Shown here: piece after piece, positions 1-10,072 of the stretch | How positions within the stretch are numbered: the first letter of the stretch is position 1 | How the letters are laid out: each line of letters begins with the position of its first letter | From: Xanthomonas sp. | GTDB lineage: Bacteria > Pseudomonadota > Gammaproteobacteria > Xanthomonadales > Xanthomonadaceae | Assembly: GCF_017163755.1 (NCBI RefSeq) | Contig: NZ_JAFIWC010000015.1 | Span: 62,001 to 126,000 of the forward strand | DNA length: 64,000 bases | Reading direction: 5' to 3' | Made by a program: the position numbers and the translations under genes | The notes under the pieces: model-generated | The model's input: the letters and a program-made list of their open reading frames with translations, nothing else | What the model was told of the DNA's origin: nothing | Database searches by the model: none

Positions 1-2
1 TG

Positions 3-869
3 GAACTGGGCGCGCCGCCGGACGCGTTCAACGCCGACGGCCAGGCCTGGGGCATCGGCGGCTATTCGCCGACCGGGCTGCGCGCCAGCGGCTACGCGCC
101 GTTCATCGAGCTGCTGCGCGCGGTGATGCGCGACCGCGGCGGCGTGCGCATCGACCACATCCTCGGCCTGCTGCGGCTGTGGGTGATCCCGCGCGGCGCC
201 GCGTCCGCCGACGGCGTGTACCTGCGCTACCCGCTGCACGACCTGCTGCGGCTGCTGGCGCTGGAATCGTGGCGGCAGCGCGCGATCGTGATCGGCGAGG
301 ACCTGGGCGTGGTGCCCGACGGCATCCGCGCCGAACTGTCGCAGCGCGGGGTGATGGGCATCGACGTGCTGCTGTTCACCCGCGATGCCGACGGCGCGTT
401 CCTGCCGCCGGCGCAGTGGCGCGACGACGCCATCGCCACCACCACCACCCACGACCTGCCCACGCTGTGCGGCTGGCGGCGCGGCGAGGACATCGACTGG
501 CGCAGGCGCCTGGCACTGTCCGACGCCGCGCAGCAGCAGGCCGACCACCGCGCGCGCCGCGCCGACGTGGCGCGCATGGACCAGGCCGTCGCCGCCGCAC
601 TGCCGGGTCCGGCCGCCGGCGACGACGCCGCCGAACGGGACGCGCTGCGCTTCGTCGCCGCCACCCCGTCGCCGCTGGCGCTGCTGCCGGCCGAGGACGC
701 GCTGGGCCTGGAGCAGCAGCCGAACCTGCCCGGCACCGTCGACAGCCATCCGAACTGGCGCCGGCGCCTGCCGCAGCCGCTGCCCGAGGCGACGCTGGCC
801 GCGCATCTGGACGCGTTCGCCCAGGCCCGCCGCGACGCCGCGTCCGCCCTCCCAGGAACCGCCCGATGA
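3..869 (+). CDS. malQ: 4-alpha-glucanotransferase (amylomaltase), C-terminal part
   Basis: The reading frame is open from the window edge, so the N-terminus is missing; 288 residues remain. It transfers alpha-1,4-glucan segments between maltooligosaccharides in the cytoplasm (GH77). Visible family motifs are LGAPPDAFNADGQAWG at the very start, RIDHILGL (nucleophile Asp), GEDLG (acid/base Glu) and TTTHDLPT (transition-state His-Asp). The C-terminus PNLPGTVDSHPNWRRR is typical of bacterial MalQ. Its stop overlaps the treY start by ATGA, so the two are translationally coupled. The cluster with treY and glgX points to maltodextrin, glycogen and trehalose interconversion. Confidence 0.95.
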   Translation, partial: ELGAPPDAFNADGQAWGIGGYSPTGLRASGYAPFIELLRAVMRDRGGVRIDHILGLLRLWVIPRGAASADGVYLRYPLHDLLRLLALESWRQRAIVIGEDLGVVPDGIRAELSQRGVMGIDVLLFTRDADGAFLPPAQWRDDAIATTTTHDLPTLCGWRRGEDIDWRRRLALSDAAQQQADHRARRADVARMDQAVAAALPGPAAGDDAAERDALRFVAATPSPLALLPAEDALGLEQQPNLPGTVDSHPNWRRRLPQPLPEATLAAHLDAFAQARRDAASALPGTAR

Positions 870-3487
870 GCACCCCCGCGCTGCGCGCCACCGCCCGCCT
901 GCAACTGCATGCCGGCTTCACCCTGCTCGACGCCGCCGCGCAGGTGCCCTACTACGCCGGCCTGGGCATCAGCCACCTGTACCTGTCGCCGATCGGCACC
1001 GCCACGCCCGGTTCCACCCACGGCTACGACGTCACCGACCCGCGCGAGGTCAATCCCGAGCTCGGCGGCGAACCGGCCCTGCTGCACCTGTCCGCGCGCG
1101 CGCGCGCGCATGGCATGGGCCTGGTGCTGGACATCGTGCCCAACCACATGGCCGCGCACGCGGCCAATCCGTGGTGGTGGGACGTGCTCAAGCACGGCCG
1201 CCGCAGCCGCCATGCCGGCTGGTTCGACATCGACTGGCGCGCGCCCGGCCGCGACGGCAAGCTGTGGCTGCCGGTGCTGGACCGTCCCTACGCGCAGGCG
1301 CTGGGCGAAGGCGCGCTGCAACTGCAGGTGGACGACAGCGGCGAGGTGCGGCTGCTGCATCACGACCAGCCGTTCCCGATCCGCCTGGAAGGGGCGATCG
1401 CCCACGATCCGCTGCCGACGCGGCAGGCGTGGGCCGCGCGCCTGAACGAGGCGGCGCGGCTCGGCGACGACGGCCTGCACCGGCTGCTGGAACGCCAGTG
1501 CTACCGGCTGGCGTGGTGGCAGGTCGGCAACGACATGCTCAACTACCGCCGCTTCTTCGACATCACCTCGCTGGTGGCGTTGCGCGTGGAGCAGAACGAC
1601 GTGTTCGCCGCGGTGCATGCGCTGCCGCTGCGGCTGGTCGCCGAAGGCCATGTCGACGGGCTGCGCGTGGACCATGTCGACGGCCTCGCCGATCCCACCG
1701 CCTACGTGCAGCGCCTGCGCGTCCAGCTCGACCGCGCCGGCCGCCGGCGCGGCGTGGCGGCCGGCGGCATCGCGCTGTACGTGGAGAAGATCCTGGCCCC
1801 GGACGAGATCCTGCGCGAGGACTGGCCGTGCGACGGCAGCACCGGCTACGAGTTCATGGACCAGGTCGCCGGCGTGCTGCACGATCCGGCCGGCGCCGCG
1901 CCGCTGACCGCGCTGTGGCGCGAGCACACGGGCCGCAGCGGCGACTTCGGCCAGGAACAGCGCGCCGCGCGCGACGAGATCCTGCAGGGCTCGCTGCAGA
2001 CCGAGTTCGTGCGCGCGGTGCAGGCGCTGTCGGCCGCCGCGCACCTGGACCCGCCGACCCGCGAGTTCAGTCCGCAGATGCTGGCGCGCGGCCTGGCCGC
2101 GCTGCTGCGGCAGTTCCCGGTGTACCGCACCTATGCCGGCGCCGATGGCCTGGACGATGCCGACGCCACGCGCCTGGCGCAGGCCGCGCAGCGCGCGCGC
2201 GAGGGCGCCGAGCCGCGCGTGCGCGCGGCGATCGACGCGATCGAGCGCTGGAGCCGCGACGGCCGCGGCGTCGGCAAGGCGCAGGTGGCGCTGCGGCGCA
2301 TCGTGCGCCGGCGCATCGAGCAGCTGTCGGCGCCGCTCAACGCCAAGTCGGTGGAAGACACCGCGTTCTATCGCCACGGCGTGCTGCTGTCGCGCAACGA
2401 GGTCGGCAGCGACCCGGACGTGTTCGCGCTGTCGCCGGCCGACTTCCATGCCGCCAACGCCGCGCGCGCGCAGCGCCATCCGCGCGCGCTGCTGGCCACC
2501 GCCACCCACGACCACAAGCGTGGCGAGGACCTGCGCATGCGCCTGGCCGCGCTCAGCGCGCACGCGCAGTGGTGGACGCAGCAGGTCGCGCGCTTCCAGG
2601 CGCTGTCGGCCGACCTGCTGCCGGCCGGCGGCGCGGCGCCGTTGCCGGGCGACGTGCTGATGCTGTGGCAGATGCTGGTGGCGGCCTGGCCGCTGGAGCT
2701 GTCGGCCGACGACGCCGCCGGGCTGCGCGACTACGCCGAACGCATCGCCGCCTGGCAGCTGAAGGCCGCGCGCGAAGCCAAGCTGCGCACCTACTGGACC
2801 TGGCCGGACGAAGCCTACGAACGCAGCGCGCGCGCGTTGCTGGACGCCGCGCTGCTGGACGCGGCCGGGGCGCCGCTGCGCGCGGCGCTGGCGCAGGCCG
2901 CCGCCGCGCTGGCCCCGTCCGGCGCGCTCAACGGCCTGGCGCAGACCACGCTGCGGCTGACCGTGCCCGGCGTGCCCGACCTGTACCAGGGCAGCGAGGG
3001 CTGGGACCTGTCGCTGGTCGACCCGGACAACCGCCGGCCGGTGGACTACGCGCTGCGCGAAACCTGGCGGCACGACGACACGCCGCCAGACGCATTGCTG
3101 CGGCAGTGGCGCAGCGGCCAGCTCAAGGCCTGGCTGATCGCGCAGCTGCTGCAGCTGCGCGGCGCGCACCCGGCGCTGTTCGCGCACGGCGATTACCGGC
3201 CGCTGTCGGCCAGCGGCGCGCGCGCGCAGCAGGTGCTGGGCTTCGTCCGCGAACACGACGGGCAATCGCTGCTGGTGGTGGTGCCGCGCCTGGCCGGCGC
3301 GCTGCAGGCGCCGGACCCGGCGACGCCGCTGAGCGCGCTGGTGGACTGGGAAGACACTGCGCTGACATTGCCCGCGGCACAGTACCGCAACGTGTTGAGC
3401 GGGCAACCCGTCGCGACCTCGGCGCCGCTGCCGTTGCGCGACCTGCTCGCCGATTTCCCGGTGGCCGTGCTGGCCACGTTCTCCTGA
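866..3487 (+). CDS. treY: maltooligosyltrehalose synthase
   Basis: This 873-residue GH13 enzyme isomerises the reducing-end alpha-1,4 bond of maltooligosaccharides to alpha,alpha-1,1, giving maltooligosyltrehalose, which TreZ then cleaves to trehalose. The start at 866 is chosen because it gives the family N-terminus (ATARLQLHAGFTLLDAA) and an ATGA overlap with malQ. Conserved regions are HLYLSPI near the N-terminus, DIVPNHMA, GLRVDHVDGL with nucleophile Asp269, YVEKILAPDE with acid/base Glu307, and TATHDHKRGEDLR. PGVPDLYQGSEGWDLSLVDP near the C-terminus is a TreY signature. Length is close to the family norm. treZ is expected upstream of malQ, outside the window. Confidence 0.96.
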   Translation: MSTPALRATARLQLHAGFTLLDAAAQVPYYAGLGISHLYLSPIGTATPGSTHGYDVTDPREVNPELGGEPALLHLSARARAHGMGLVLDIVPNHMAAHAANPWWWDVLKHGRRSRHAGWFDIDWRAPGRDGKLWLPVLDRPYAQALGEGALQLQVDDSGEVRLLHHDQPFPIRLEGAIAHDPLPTRQAWAARLNEAARLGDDGLHRLLERQCYRLAWWQVGNDMLNYRRFFDITSLVALRVEQNDVFAAVHALPLRLVAEGHVDGLRVDHVDGLADPTAYVQRLRVQLDRAGRRRGVAAGGIALYVEKILAPDEILREDWPCDGSTGYEFMDQVAGVLHDPAGAAPLTALWREHTGRSGDFGQEQRAARDEILQGSLQTEFVRAVQALSAAAHLDPPTREFSPQMLARGLAALLRQFPVYRTYAGADGLDDADATRLAQAAQRAREGAEPRVRAAIDAIERWSRDGRGVGKAQVALRRIVRRRIEQLSAPLNAKSVEDTAFYRHGVLLSRNEVGSDPDVFALSPADFHAANAARAQRHPRALLATATHDHKRGEDLRMRLAALSAHAQWWTQQVARFQALSADLLPAGGAAPLPGDVLMLWQMLVAAWPLELSADDAAGLRDYAERIAAWQLKAAREAKLRTYWTWPDEAYERSARALLDAALLDAAGAPLRAALAQAAAALAPSGALNGLAQTTLRLTVPGVPDLYQGSEGWDLSLVDPDNRRPVDYALRETWRHDDTPPDALLRQWRSGQLKAWLIAQLLQLRGAHPALFAHGDYRPLSASGARAQQVLGFVREHDGQSLLVVVPRLAGALQAPDPATPLSALVDWEDTALTLPAAQYRNVLSGQPVATSAPLPLRDLLADFPVAVLATFS

Positions 3488-3499
3488 CCGACGCTTTCC

Positions 3500-3679
3500 A
3501 TGGACGCCGCCACACGCACGCAACGCATCGAGCAACTCGCACACGAGATCTGGGAGGCCGAAGGCCGGCCCGACGGCCAGTCGGCCAGGCACTGGGCCAT
3601 GGCCGAGCGCCTGGTCGATGCCGAGGCGCGCGCCGCGCAGCAGGACCCCTCCCCCGACGCCGGCGACGGCGCCCCCTAG
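3500..3679 (+). CDS. small DUF2934 protein
   Basis: This 59-residue protein lies between treY and glgX, 12 nt after the treY stop and 15 nt before the glgX start. It carries the DUF2934 pattern: RIEQLAHEIWEAEGRPDG followed by SARHWAMAERLV. Proteins of this kind are small, cytoplasmic and of unknown role, and they recur inside glycogen and trehalose clusters of proteobacteria. The acidic, proline-rich tail looks disordered. Co-transcription with treY and glgX is inferred from spacing only. Confidence 0.8.
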   Translation: MDAATRTQRIEQLAHEIWEAEGRPDGQSARHWAMAERLVDAEARAAQQDPSPDAGDGAP

Positions 3680-3694
3680 CACCAAGGACCCCGC

Positions 3695-5863
<2,169 letters not shown>

Positions 5864-5929
5864 GCGGCCTGTCGCCTTGCGCGTCGGCACCCGCCGGGCG
5901 CCGGCGCGCGAGGTACGGCTTCGTTCGTC

Positions 5930-5949
5930 GCGGCTGAAGCCGCTCCTAC
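5930..5949. repeat. REP-like half unit
   Basis: GCGGCTGAAGCCGCTCCTAC lies about 65 nt after glgX. Its reverse complement resembles the arms of the paired repeat at 6006-6070. This sequence type is the common Xanthomonadaceae and Pseudomonas REP unit. It lies between the convergent genes glgX and cobA. Confidence 0.7.
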
Positions 5950-6005
5950 AGGGACGGGCAATTTTCCGGCGCGGTATTGCAGGGAGCTGTGTACTGCCAT
6001 TCCCT

Positions 6006-6070
6006 GTGGGAGCGACTTCAGTCGCGACGGCGTTACCGGTAGAGCCTGTCGCAACTGAAGTCGCTCCCAC
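6006..6070. repeat. paired inverted REP element (BIME-like)
   Basis: The left arm (6006-6028, beginning GTGGGAGCGACTTCAG) and right arm (6048-6070) are reverse complements with one mismatch over 23 nt, separated by 19 nt. The transcript can form a long hairpin on either strand. It lies between the 3' ends of glgX and cobA, so it could help end both transcripts; that role is inferred. Confidence 0.8.
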
Positions 6071-6082
6071 ACAAGCAAAGAA

Positions 6083-6865
6083 TCATGCAGTCGCATGCAT
6101 CGCATGCATCTGTACGGCCTGCACCTGCGCCAGGCCCACCGCGCCGCCGACCAGGATCACGCCCGGCGCGCCAGCGCTCAGGCCGTCCACATCGGCCGCC
6201 AGGCGGTCGAGCGTGGTCAGCAGCTGCGCCTGCTGCGGCAGGCTCGCCGACTGCACCACCGCCGCCGGCGTGTCGCCGGGCAGATGCCGCAGCAGGCCGG
6301 CGGCCAGCGAGGCGACCCGGCCCATGCCCATGTAGATCGCCAGCGTGGTGCGGGTGGCGCACAGCGCCGCCCAGTCCGGCTCGCCGTGGTCCTGGGTGTG
6401 CGCGGTGACGAAGGTGATGCCGTGGCAGTGCTCGCGATGGGTCAGCGACATGCCCAGCCCCGCGGCCGCGGCGAACCCGGCGCTGACCCCGTTGACGATG
6501 CGCACCTCCACGCCCGAGTCGCGCAGGAACGCGATCTCCTCGCCGGCGCGGCCGAACAGCAGCGCATCGCCGCCTTTCGCCCGCACCACCTTGGCGCCCT
6601 GCCAGGCGTAACGCCGCATCAGCCGGCAGATGAAGGCCTGCGGCGTGGAGCGGCAGCCGCCGCGCTTGCCGACGCGGATCACCCGCGCGTGCGGCGCGAA
6701 CTGCACGATCTGCGGATTGACCAGGTCGTCGAGCAGCAGCACCTGCGCCGCGGCCAGCGCCTTGACCGCCTTGAGCGTCAGCAGTTCCAGGTCGCCCGGC
6801 CCGGCCGACAGCAGCACCACCTCGCCGCCGGGGCGGCGTACGCCGGATACGTTTGCAGGGTTCAT
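6083..6865 (-). CDS. cobA: uroporphyrinogen-III C-methyltransferase
   Basis: This 260-residue SUMT makes precorrin-2 from uroporphyrinogen III using two S-adenosylmethionines, the first step towards the sirohaem of nitrite reductase. Motifs read in order are SAGPGDLELLTLKAVKAL, RVGKRGG, VVRAKGGDALLFGRAGEE, GVSAGFAAAAGLGMSLTHR and YMGMG, all typical of stand-alone CobA. The start MNPANVSG follows the nasA stop by about 50 nt, making it the last gene of the nitrate operon. It is probably the functional methyltransferase here, because the cysG gene at 21735 has a truncated, degenerate methyltransferase half. Confidence 0.93.
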   Translation of the reverse strand: MNPANVSGVRRPGGEVVLLSAGPGDLELLTLKAVKALAAAQVLLLDDLVNPQIVQFAPHARVIRVGKRGGCRSTPQAFICRLMRRYAWQGAKVVRAKGGDALLFGRAGEEIAFLRDSGVEVRIVNGVSAGFAAAAGLGMSLTHREHCHGITFVTAHTQDHGEPDWAALCATRTTLAIYMGMGRVASLAAGLLRHLPGDTPAAVVQSASLPQQAQLLTTLDRLAADVDGLSAGAPGVILVGGAVGLAQVQAVQMHAMHATA

Positions 6866-6914
6866 CGCAGACTCCGCACAGGAAGAAGGAACAACGTGGA
6901 AGCGGCGGCCGCGT

Positions 6915-9707
6915 TCATGCGCGCGCGGCCGTGGCGCACAGGCGCCGCACCTGCGGCAGGCACGAACCGCAGACGCTGCCGCAGCCCAATCGCGCGCCGA
7001 CCTCGCCGGCATCGGCGCCGCGCGCGGCCTCGGCACGGATCGCCGACTCGCGCACCTGCTTGCAGTGGCACACCAGCGGATCGCGCGCGCCGCCGCCGGC
7101 GTGGGCGAACACCGCCAGCCGCGGGCCGTGCCACGGCGCGCCGGCCAATGCGGTATCGAGCAGCGCCTCGCCCGCCGCGTCGCGGCGCGCGCCGGCCAGC
7201 AGCAGGCCGTCGAGATGGCTGGCGGCCGCATCGCCGCGCCAGGCCACGCGCTTGAGCAGGCCGCGGCGCGCGTCGCGGTATTCCAGGGTGTCGGCGCCGG
7301 CGTCCAGCGCCAGCGCCGCGGCCAGCGCGTCCAGGCGCGCGTTGTCCGGCGCCTGCAGCGCCGCCGCGCGCAATACCAGCCACGCGGTGGCGTCGTCGGC
7401 GCCCGCTTCGGCGTACAGGCCCAGCGCGGCGAAGCCGAATTCCTTCAGCCACGGCTGCGCGGCGGCCTGCAGCGCGAGCACGTCGCCGCGCCGCGCCAGC
7501 AGCAGGTGCCAGCCGAATTCGGCCTTCTCCACCCGCACCGCGGCGTGCTTGAGCTCGGGCTGCTGCGAATGCGCGTCCACCGCCGGGTGGCTGACCTCGT
7601 TGATGCCGCCGCTGGACAGGAACTGCGCGCTCCAGTGCATCGCCGCGAACACCGTACCCGAACTCATCTCGTCCGACAGTTCCAGCGGCAGCACCAGTTC
7701 GCCGCGCTTGCTGCTGACCCGGACCAGTTCGCCGGCGACCAGGCCGCGGCGCGCGGCATCGTGCGGATGCATGCGCAGGCCCGGCTCCGGGCTGTGCGCG
7801 AACAGCCCCGGCACGCGCCCGCTGCGCGACATGCCATGCCACTGGTCCCGCAGGCGCCCGCTGAGCAGGCGCAGCGGGAAGCGCGCCGAGGTCGGTTCGG
7901 CGACCGGCTTGTACGCGGTGGGATGGAACCGCGCGCGGCCGTCGGCGGTGGCGAACACGCCGTCGGCATAGCGCCGCGCGGTGCCGTGCGCGGCGCCGGC
8001 GGGCAACGGCCATTGCTGCGGGCCCTGCGCGTCCAGCCGCGCGTAGTCGAGCCCGCCGATGTCCAGGTCGCGGCCGACGGTCAACCCGCGGTGCTCGTCG
8101 AACACCGCCGCGGTGTCGGCGAACGCGAAGCGCGTGTCGGCGCCGGGCGCGCCCAGGCGCGCCTCCAGGCGCCTGGCCACCTCGTTGGCGATCCACCAGT
8201 CCGGCTTGGCCGCGCCCGGCGCCGGCAGCGCCTGGCGCACGCGCGAGATGCGGCGCTCGGAATTGGTCACCGTGCCGTCCTTCTCGCCCCAGCTGGCCGC
8301 CGGCAGCAGCACGTCGGCGAACGGCACCGTGTCGGTGTTGGCGAAGGCTTCCTGCACGATCACCAGCTCGGCGTGGCGCAGCGCCTCGCGCACGCGCTCG
8401 ATGTCGGGCATCGAATGCGCCGGGTTGGTGCAGGCGATCCACACTGCCTTGACCCGGCCGCTGCGCAGCGCGTCGAACAGCGCCACCGCCGGCAGGCCCG
8501 GCCGCGCCGACAGGTGGTTGGCCGGCAACGCCCACAGCCGCTCCAGTTCCGCGCGGTCGGCGTCGCTGCCGATCTCGCGGTGCGCGGCGAGCGTCGTCGC
8601 CATGCCGCCGACCTCGCGCCCGCCCATCGCGTTGGGCTGCCCGGTCAGCGAGAACGGGCCGGCGCCGGGCTTGCCGATCTGCGCGGTGGCCAGGTGCAGG
8701 TGGATCAGCGCCAGGTTCTTGTCGGTGCCGTGCGCGGACTGGTTCAGGCCCATGCAGTACAGCGACAGCGCCGGCAGCTCGCGCCCGAACCATTCGGCCG
8801 CCTGCACCAGGTCGGCGACCGCAATGCCGCAGAGGTCGGCGGCCATCGCCGGGGTGTATTCGCGCAGCGTGCGCCGCAGTTCGGCGAAGCCGGCGGTGTG
8901 CGCGGCGATGAACCCGCGGTCGATGCGGTCTTCCCAGATCAGGTGGTGCAGCATGCCGTTGAACAAGGCCACGTCGGTGCCCGGCTGGATCTGCAGGTGC
9001 AGGTCGGCCATCGCCGCGGTATCGGTGCGGCGCGGGTCGACCACGATCCAGCGCACGTCCGGATCGCGCGCGCGCGCCTCCTCGAGCCGGCGGAACAGCA
9101 CCGGATGCGCATAGGCCATGTTGCTGCCGGCCAGCAGCACGGTACGGGCCAGCTCCAAGTCCTCGTAGCAGGTGGGCGGGCCGTCGGCGCCGAGCGCGAG
9201 CTTGTAGCCGCTGACCGCGCTGGACATGCACAGGCGCGAATTGGTGTCGATGTTGTTGGTGCCGATCAGGCCCTTGGCCAGCTTGTTGAAGACGTAGTAG
9301 TCCTCGGTCAGCAACTGCCCGGACAGGTAGAACGCCACCGCGTCGGGCCCGTGCCGCTCGACGATGCCGGCCAGGCGCTCGGCCACGCTGTCCAGCGCCA
9401 CCGCCCAGTCCACCGCGCGCCGCGGCGCATCGCGCTGCTGGCGCAGTTCCGGCTGCAGCGCGCGCCCCTGCAGGCTGCGCGCGGTCTGCGGCAGGGTGCG
9501 GCCCTTGGTGCACAGGCGGCCGTGGTTGGCCGGGTGCTCGGGGTCGCCTTCGATGCCGACGATGCGCGCCGCGCCGTCGGCGGCGTGCTCGGTGTGGATC
9601 AGCACGCCGCAGCCGACCCCGCAGTAGCAGCAGGTCGAGCGCGTCACCGCGCGCCGCGGCGCCGTCGGCTCTGTCTCGGCCGGCGTGGCGAAACGCGCGC
9701 CGTCCAT
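6915..9707 (-). CDS. nasA: assimilatory nitrate reductase, catalytic subunit
   Basis: This 930-residue molybdopterin bis-MGD oxidoreductase reduces nitrate to nitrite in the cytoplasm. The N-terminal 4Fe-4S motif has Cys26, Cys29 and Cys33 (CCYCGVGCG), with the fourth Cys in GRLCTKG. Molybdopterin-domain motifs include GTNNIDTNSRLCMSSAVSGY and GMGLNQSAHGTDKN-like sequence (CMGLNQSAHGTDKN), and FSLTGQPNAMGGREVGG. A BFD-like 2Fe-2S domain closes the protein at about residues 876-925 (LVCHCKQV ... CGSVCGSCLPQV), as in NasA/NarB forms that take electrons directly. The start overlaps the nirD stop by one base. Confidence 0.95.
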   Translation of the reverse strand: MDGARFATPAETEPTAPRRAVTRSTCCYCGVGCGVLIHTEHAADGAARIVGIEGDPEHPANHGRLCTKGRTLPQTARSLQGRALQPELRQQRDAPRRAVDWAVALDSVAERLAGIVERHGPDAVAFYLSGQLLTEDYYVFNKLAKGLIGTNNIDTNSRLCMSSAVSGYKLALGADGPPTCYEDLELARTVLLAGSNMAYAHPVLFRRLEEARARDPDVRWIVVDPRRTDTAAMADLHLQIQPGTDVALFNGMLHHLIWEDRIDRGFIAAHTAGFAELRRTLREYTPAMAADLCGIAVADLVQAAEWFGRELPALSLYCMGLNQSAHGTDKNLALIHLHLATAQIGKPGAGPFSLTGQPNAMGGREVGGMATTLAAHREIGSDADRAELERLWALPANHLSARPGLPAVALFDALRSGRVKAVWIACTNPAHSMPDIERVREALRHAELVIVQEAFANTDTVPFADVLLPAASWGEKDGTVTNSERRISRVRQALPAPGAAKPDWWIANEVARRLEARLGAPGADTRFAFADTAAVFDEHRGLTVGRDLDIGGLDYARLDAQGPQQWPLPAGAAHGTARRYADGVFATADGRARFHPTAYKPVAEPTSARFPLRLLSGRLRDQWHGMSRSGRVPGLFAHSPEPGLRMHPHDAARRGLVAGELVRVSSKRGELVLPLELSDEMSSGTVFAAMHWSAQFLSSGGINEVSHPAVDAHSQQPELKHAAVRVEKAEFGWHLLLARRGDVLALQAAAQPWLKEFGFAALGLYAEAGADDATAWLVLRAAALQAPDNARLDALAAALALDAGADTLEYRDARRGLLKRVAWRGDAAASHLDGLLLAGARRDAAGEALLDTALAGAPWHGPRLAVFAHAGGGARDPLVCHCKQVRESAIRAEAARGADAGEVGARLGCGSVCGSCLPQVRRLCATAARA

Positions 9708-10069
9708 CAGCCGGCGCCCGGCAACGACAGCCAGACCTCGCCGTCGTCCACCCGCACCGGAAAGCGCCGCGCGCAGCCCACGTCCGGCGCGCAGGCCTGG
9801 CCGCTGTCCAGGGCGATGTTCCAGTTGTGCAGCGGGCAGGTGACGCTGTCGCCGGCGACGATGCCTTGCGACAGCGGCCCGCCCTTGTGCGGGCAGCGGT
9901 CGACCAGCGCGAACACGCGGTCGCCGGCGGTGCGGAACACGGCGATCGGGGCGCTGCCGTCCAGTTCCAGCACGCGCGCGCCGAGCGCCGGGATTTCGTC
10001 GAGCCGGCAGATGCGGATCCAGTCCTGGGTGATCCAGGCCGGGGCGATCCAGTCGGGCGCTACGCTCAT
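9707..10069 (-). CDS. nirD: nitrite reductase (NADH) small subunit
   Basis: This 120-residue Rieske-fold subunit partners NirB in cytoplasmic NADH-dependent reduction of nitrite to ammonium. The motif CPHKGG is followed 16 residues later by CPLHNW, so all four Rieske ligand positions (C-x-H and C-x2-H) are present; many NirD proteins have lost them. It sits 3 nt downstream of nirB and overlaps nasA by one base, so translation of nirB, nirD and nasA is probably coupled. Length is normal for NirD. Confidence 0.93.
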   Translation of the reverse strand: MSVAPDWIAPAWITQDWIRICRLDEIPALGARVLELDGSAPIAVFRTAGDRVFALVDRCPHKGGPLSQGIVAGDSVTCPLHNWNIALDSGQACAPDVGCARRFPVRVDDGEVWLSLPGAG

Positions 10070-10072
10070 GGT

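Noticed and set aside
179-865. Upstream extension of the treY frame
   Set aside because: The first 229 codons are Arg/Ala/Pro-rich, overlap malQ, and do not match TreY; the ATG at 866 gives the family N-terminus.
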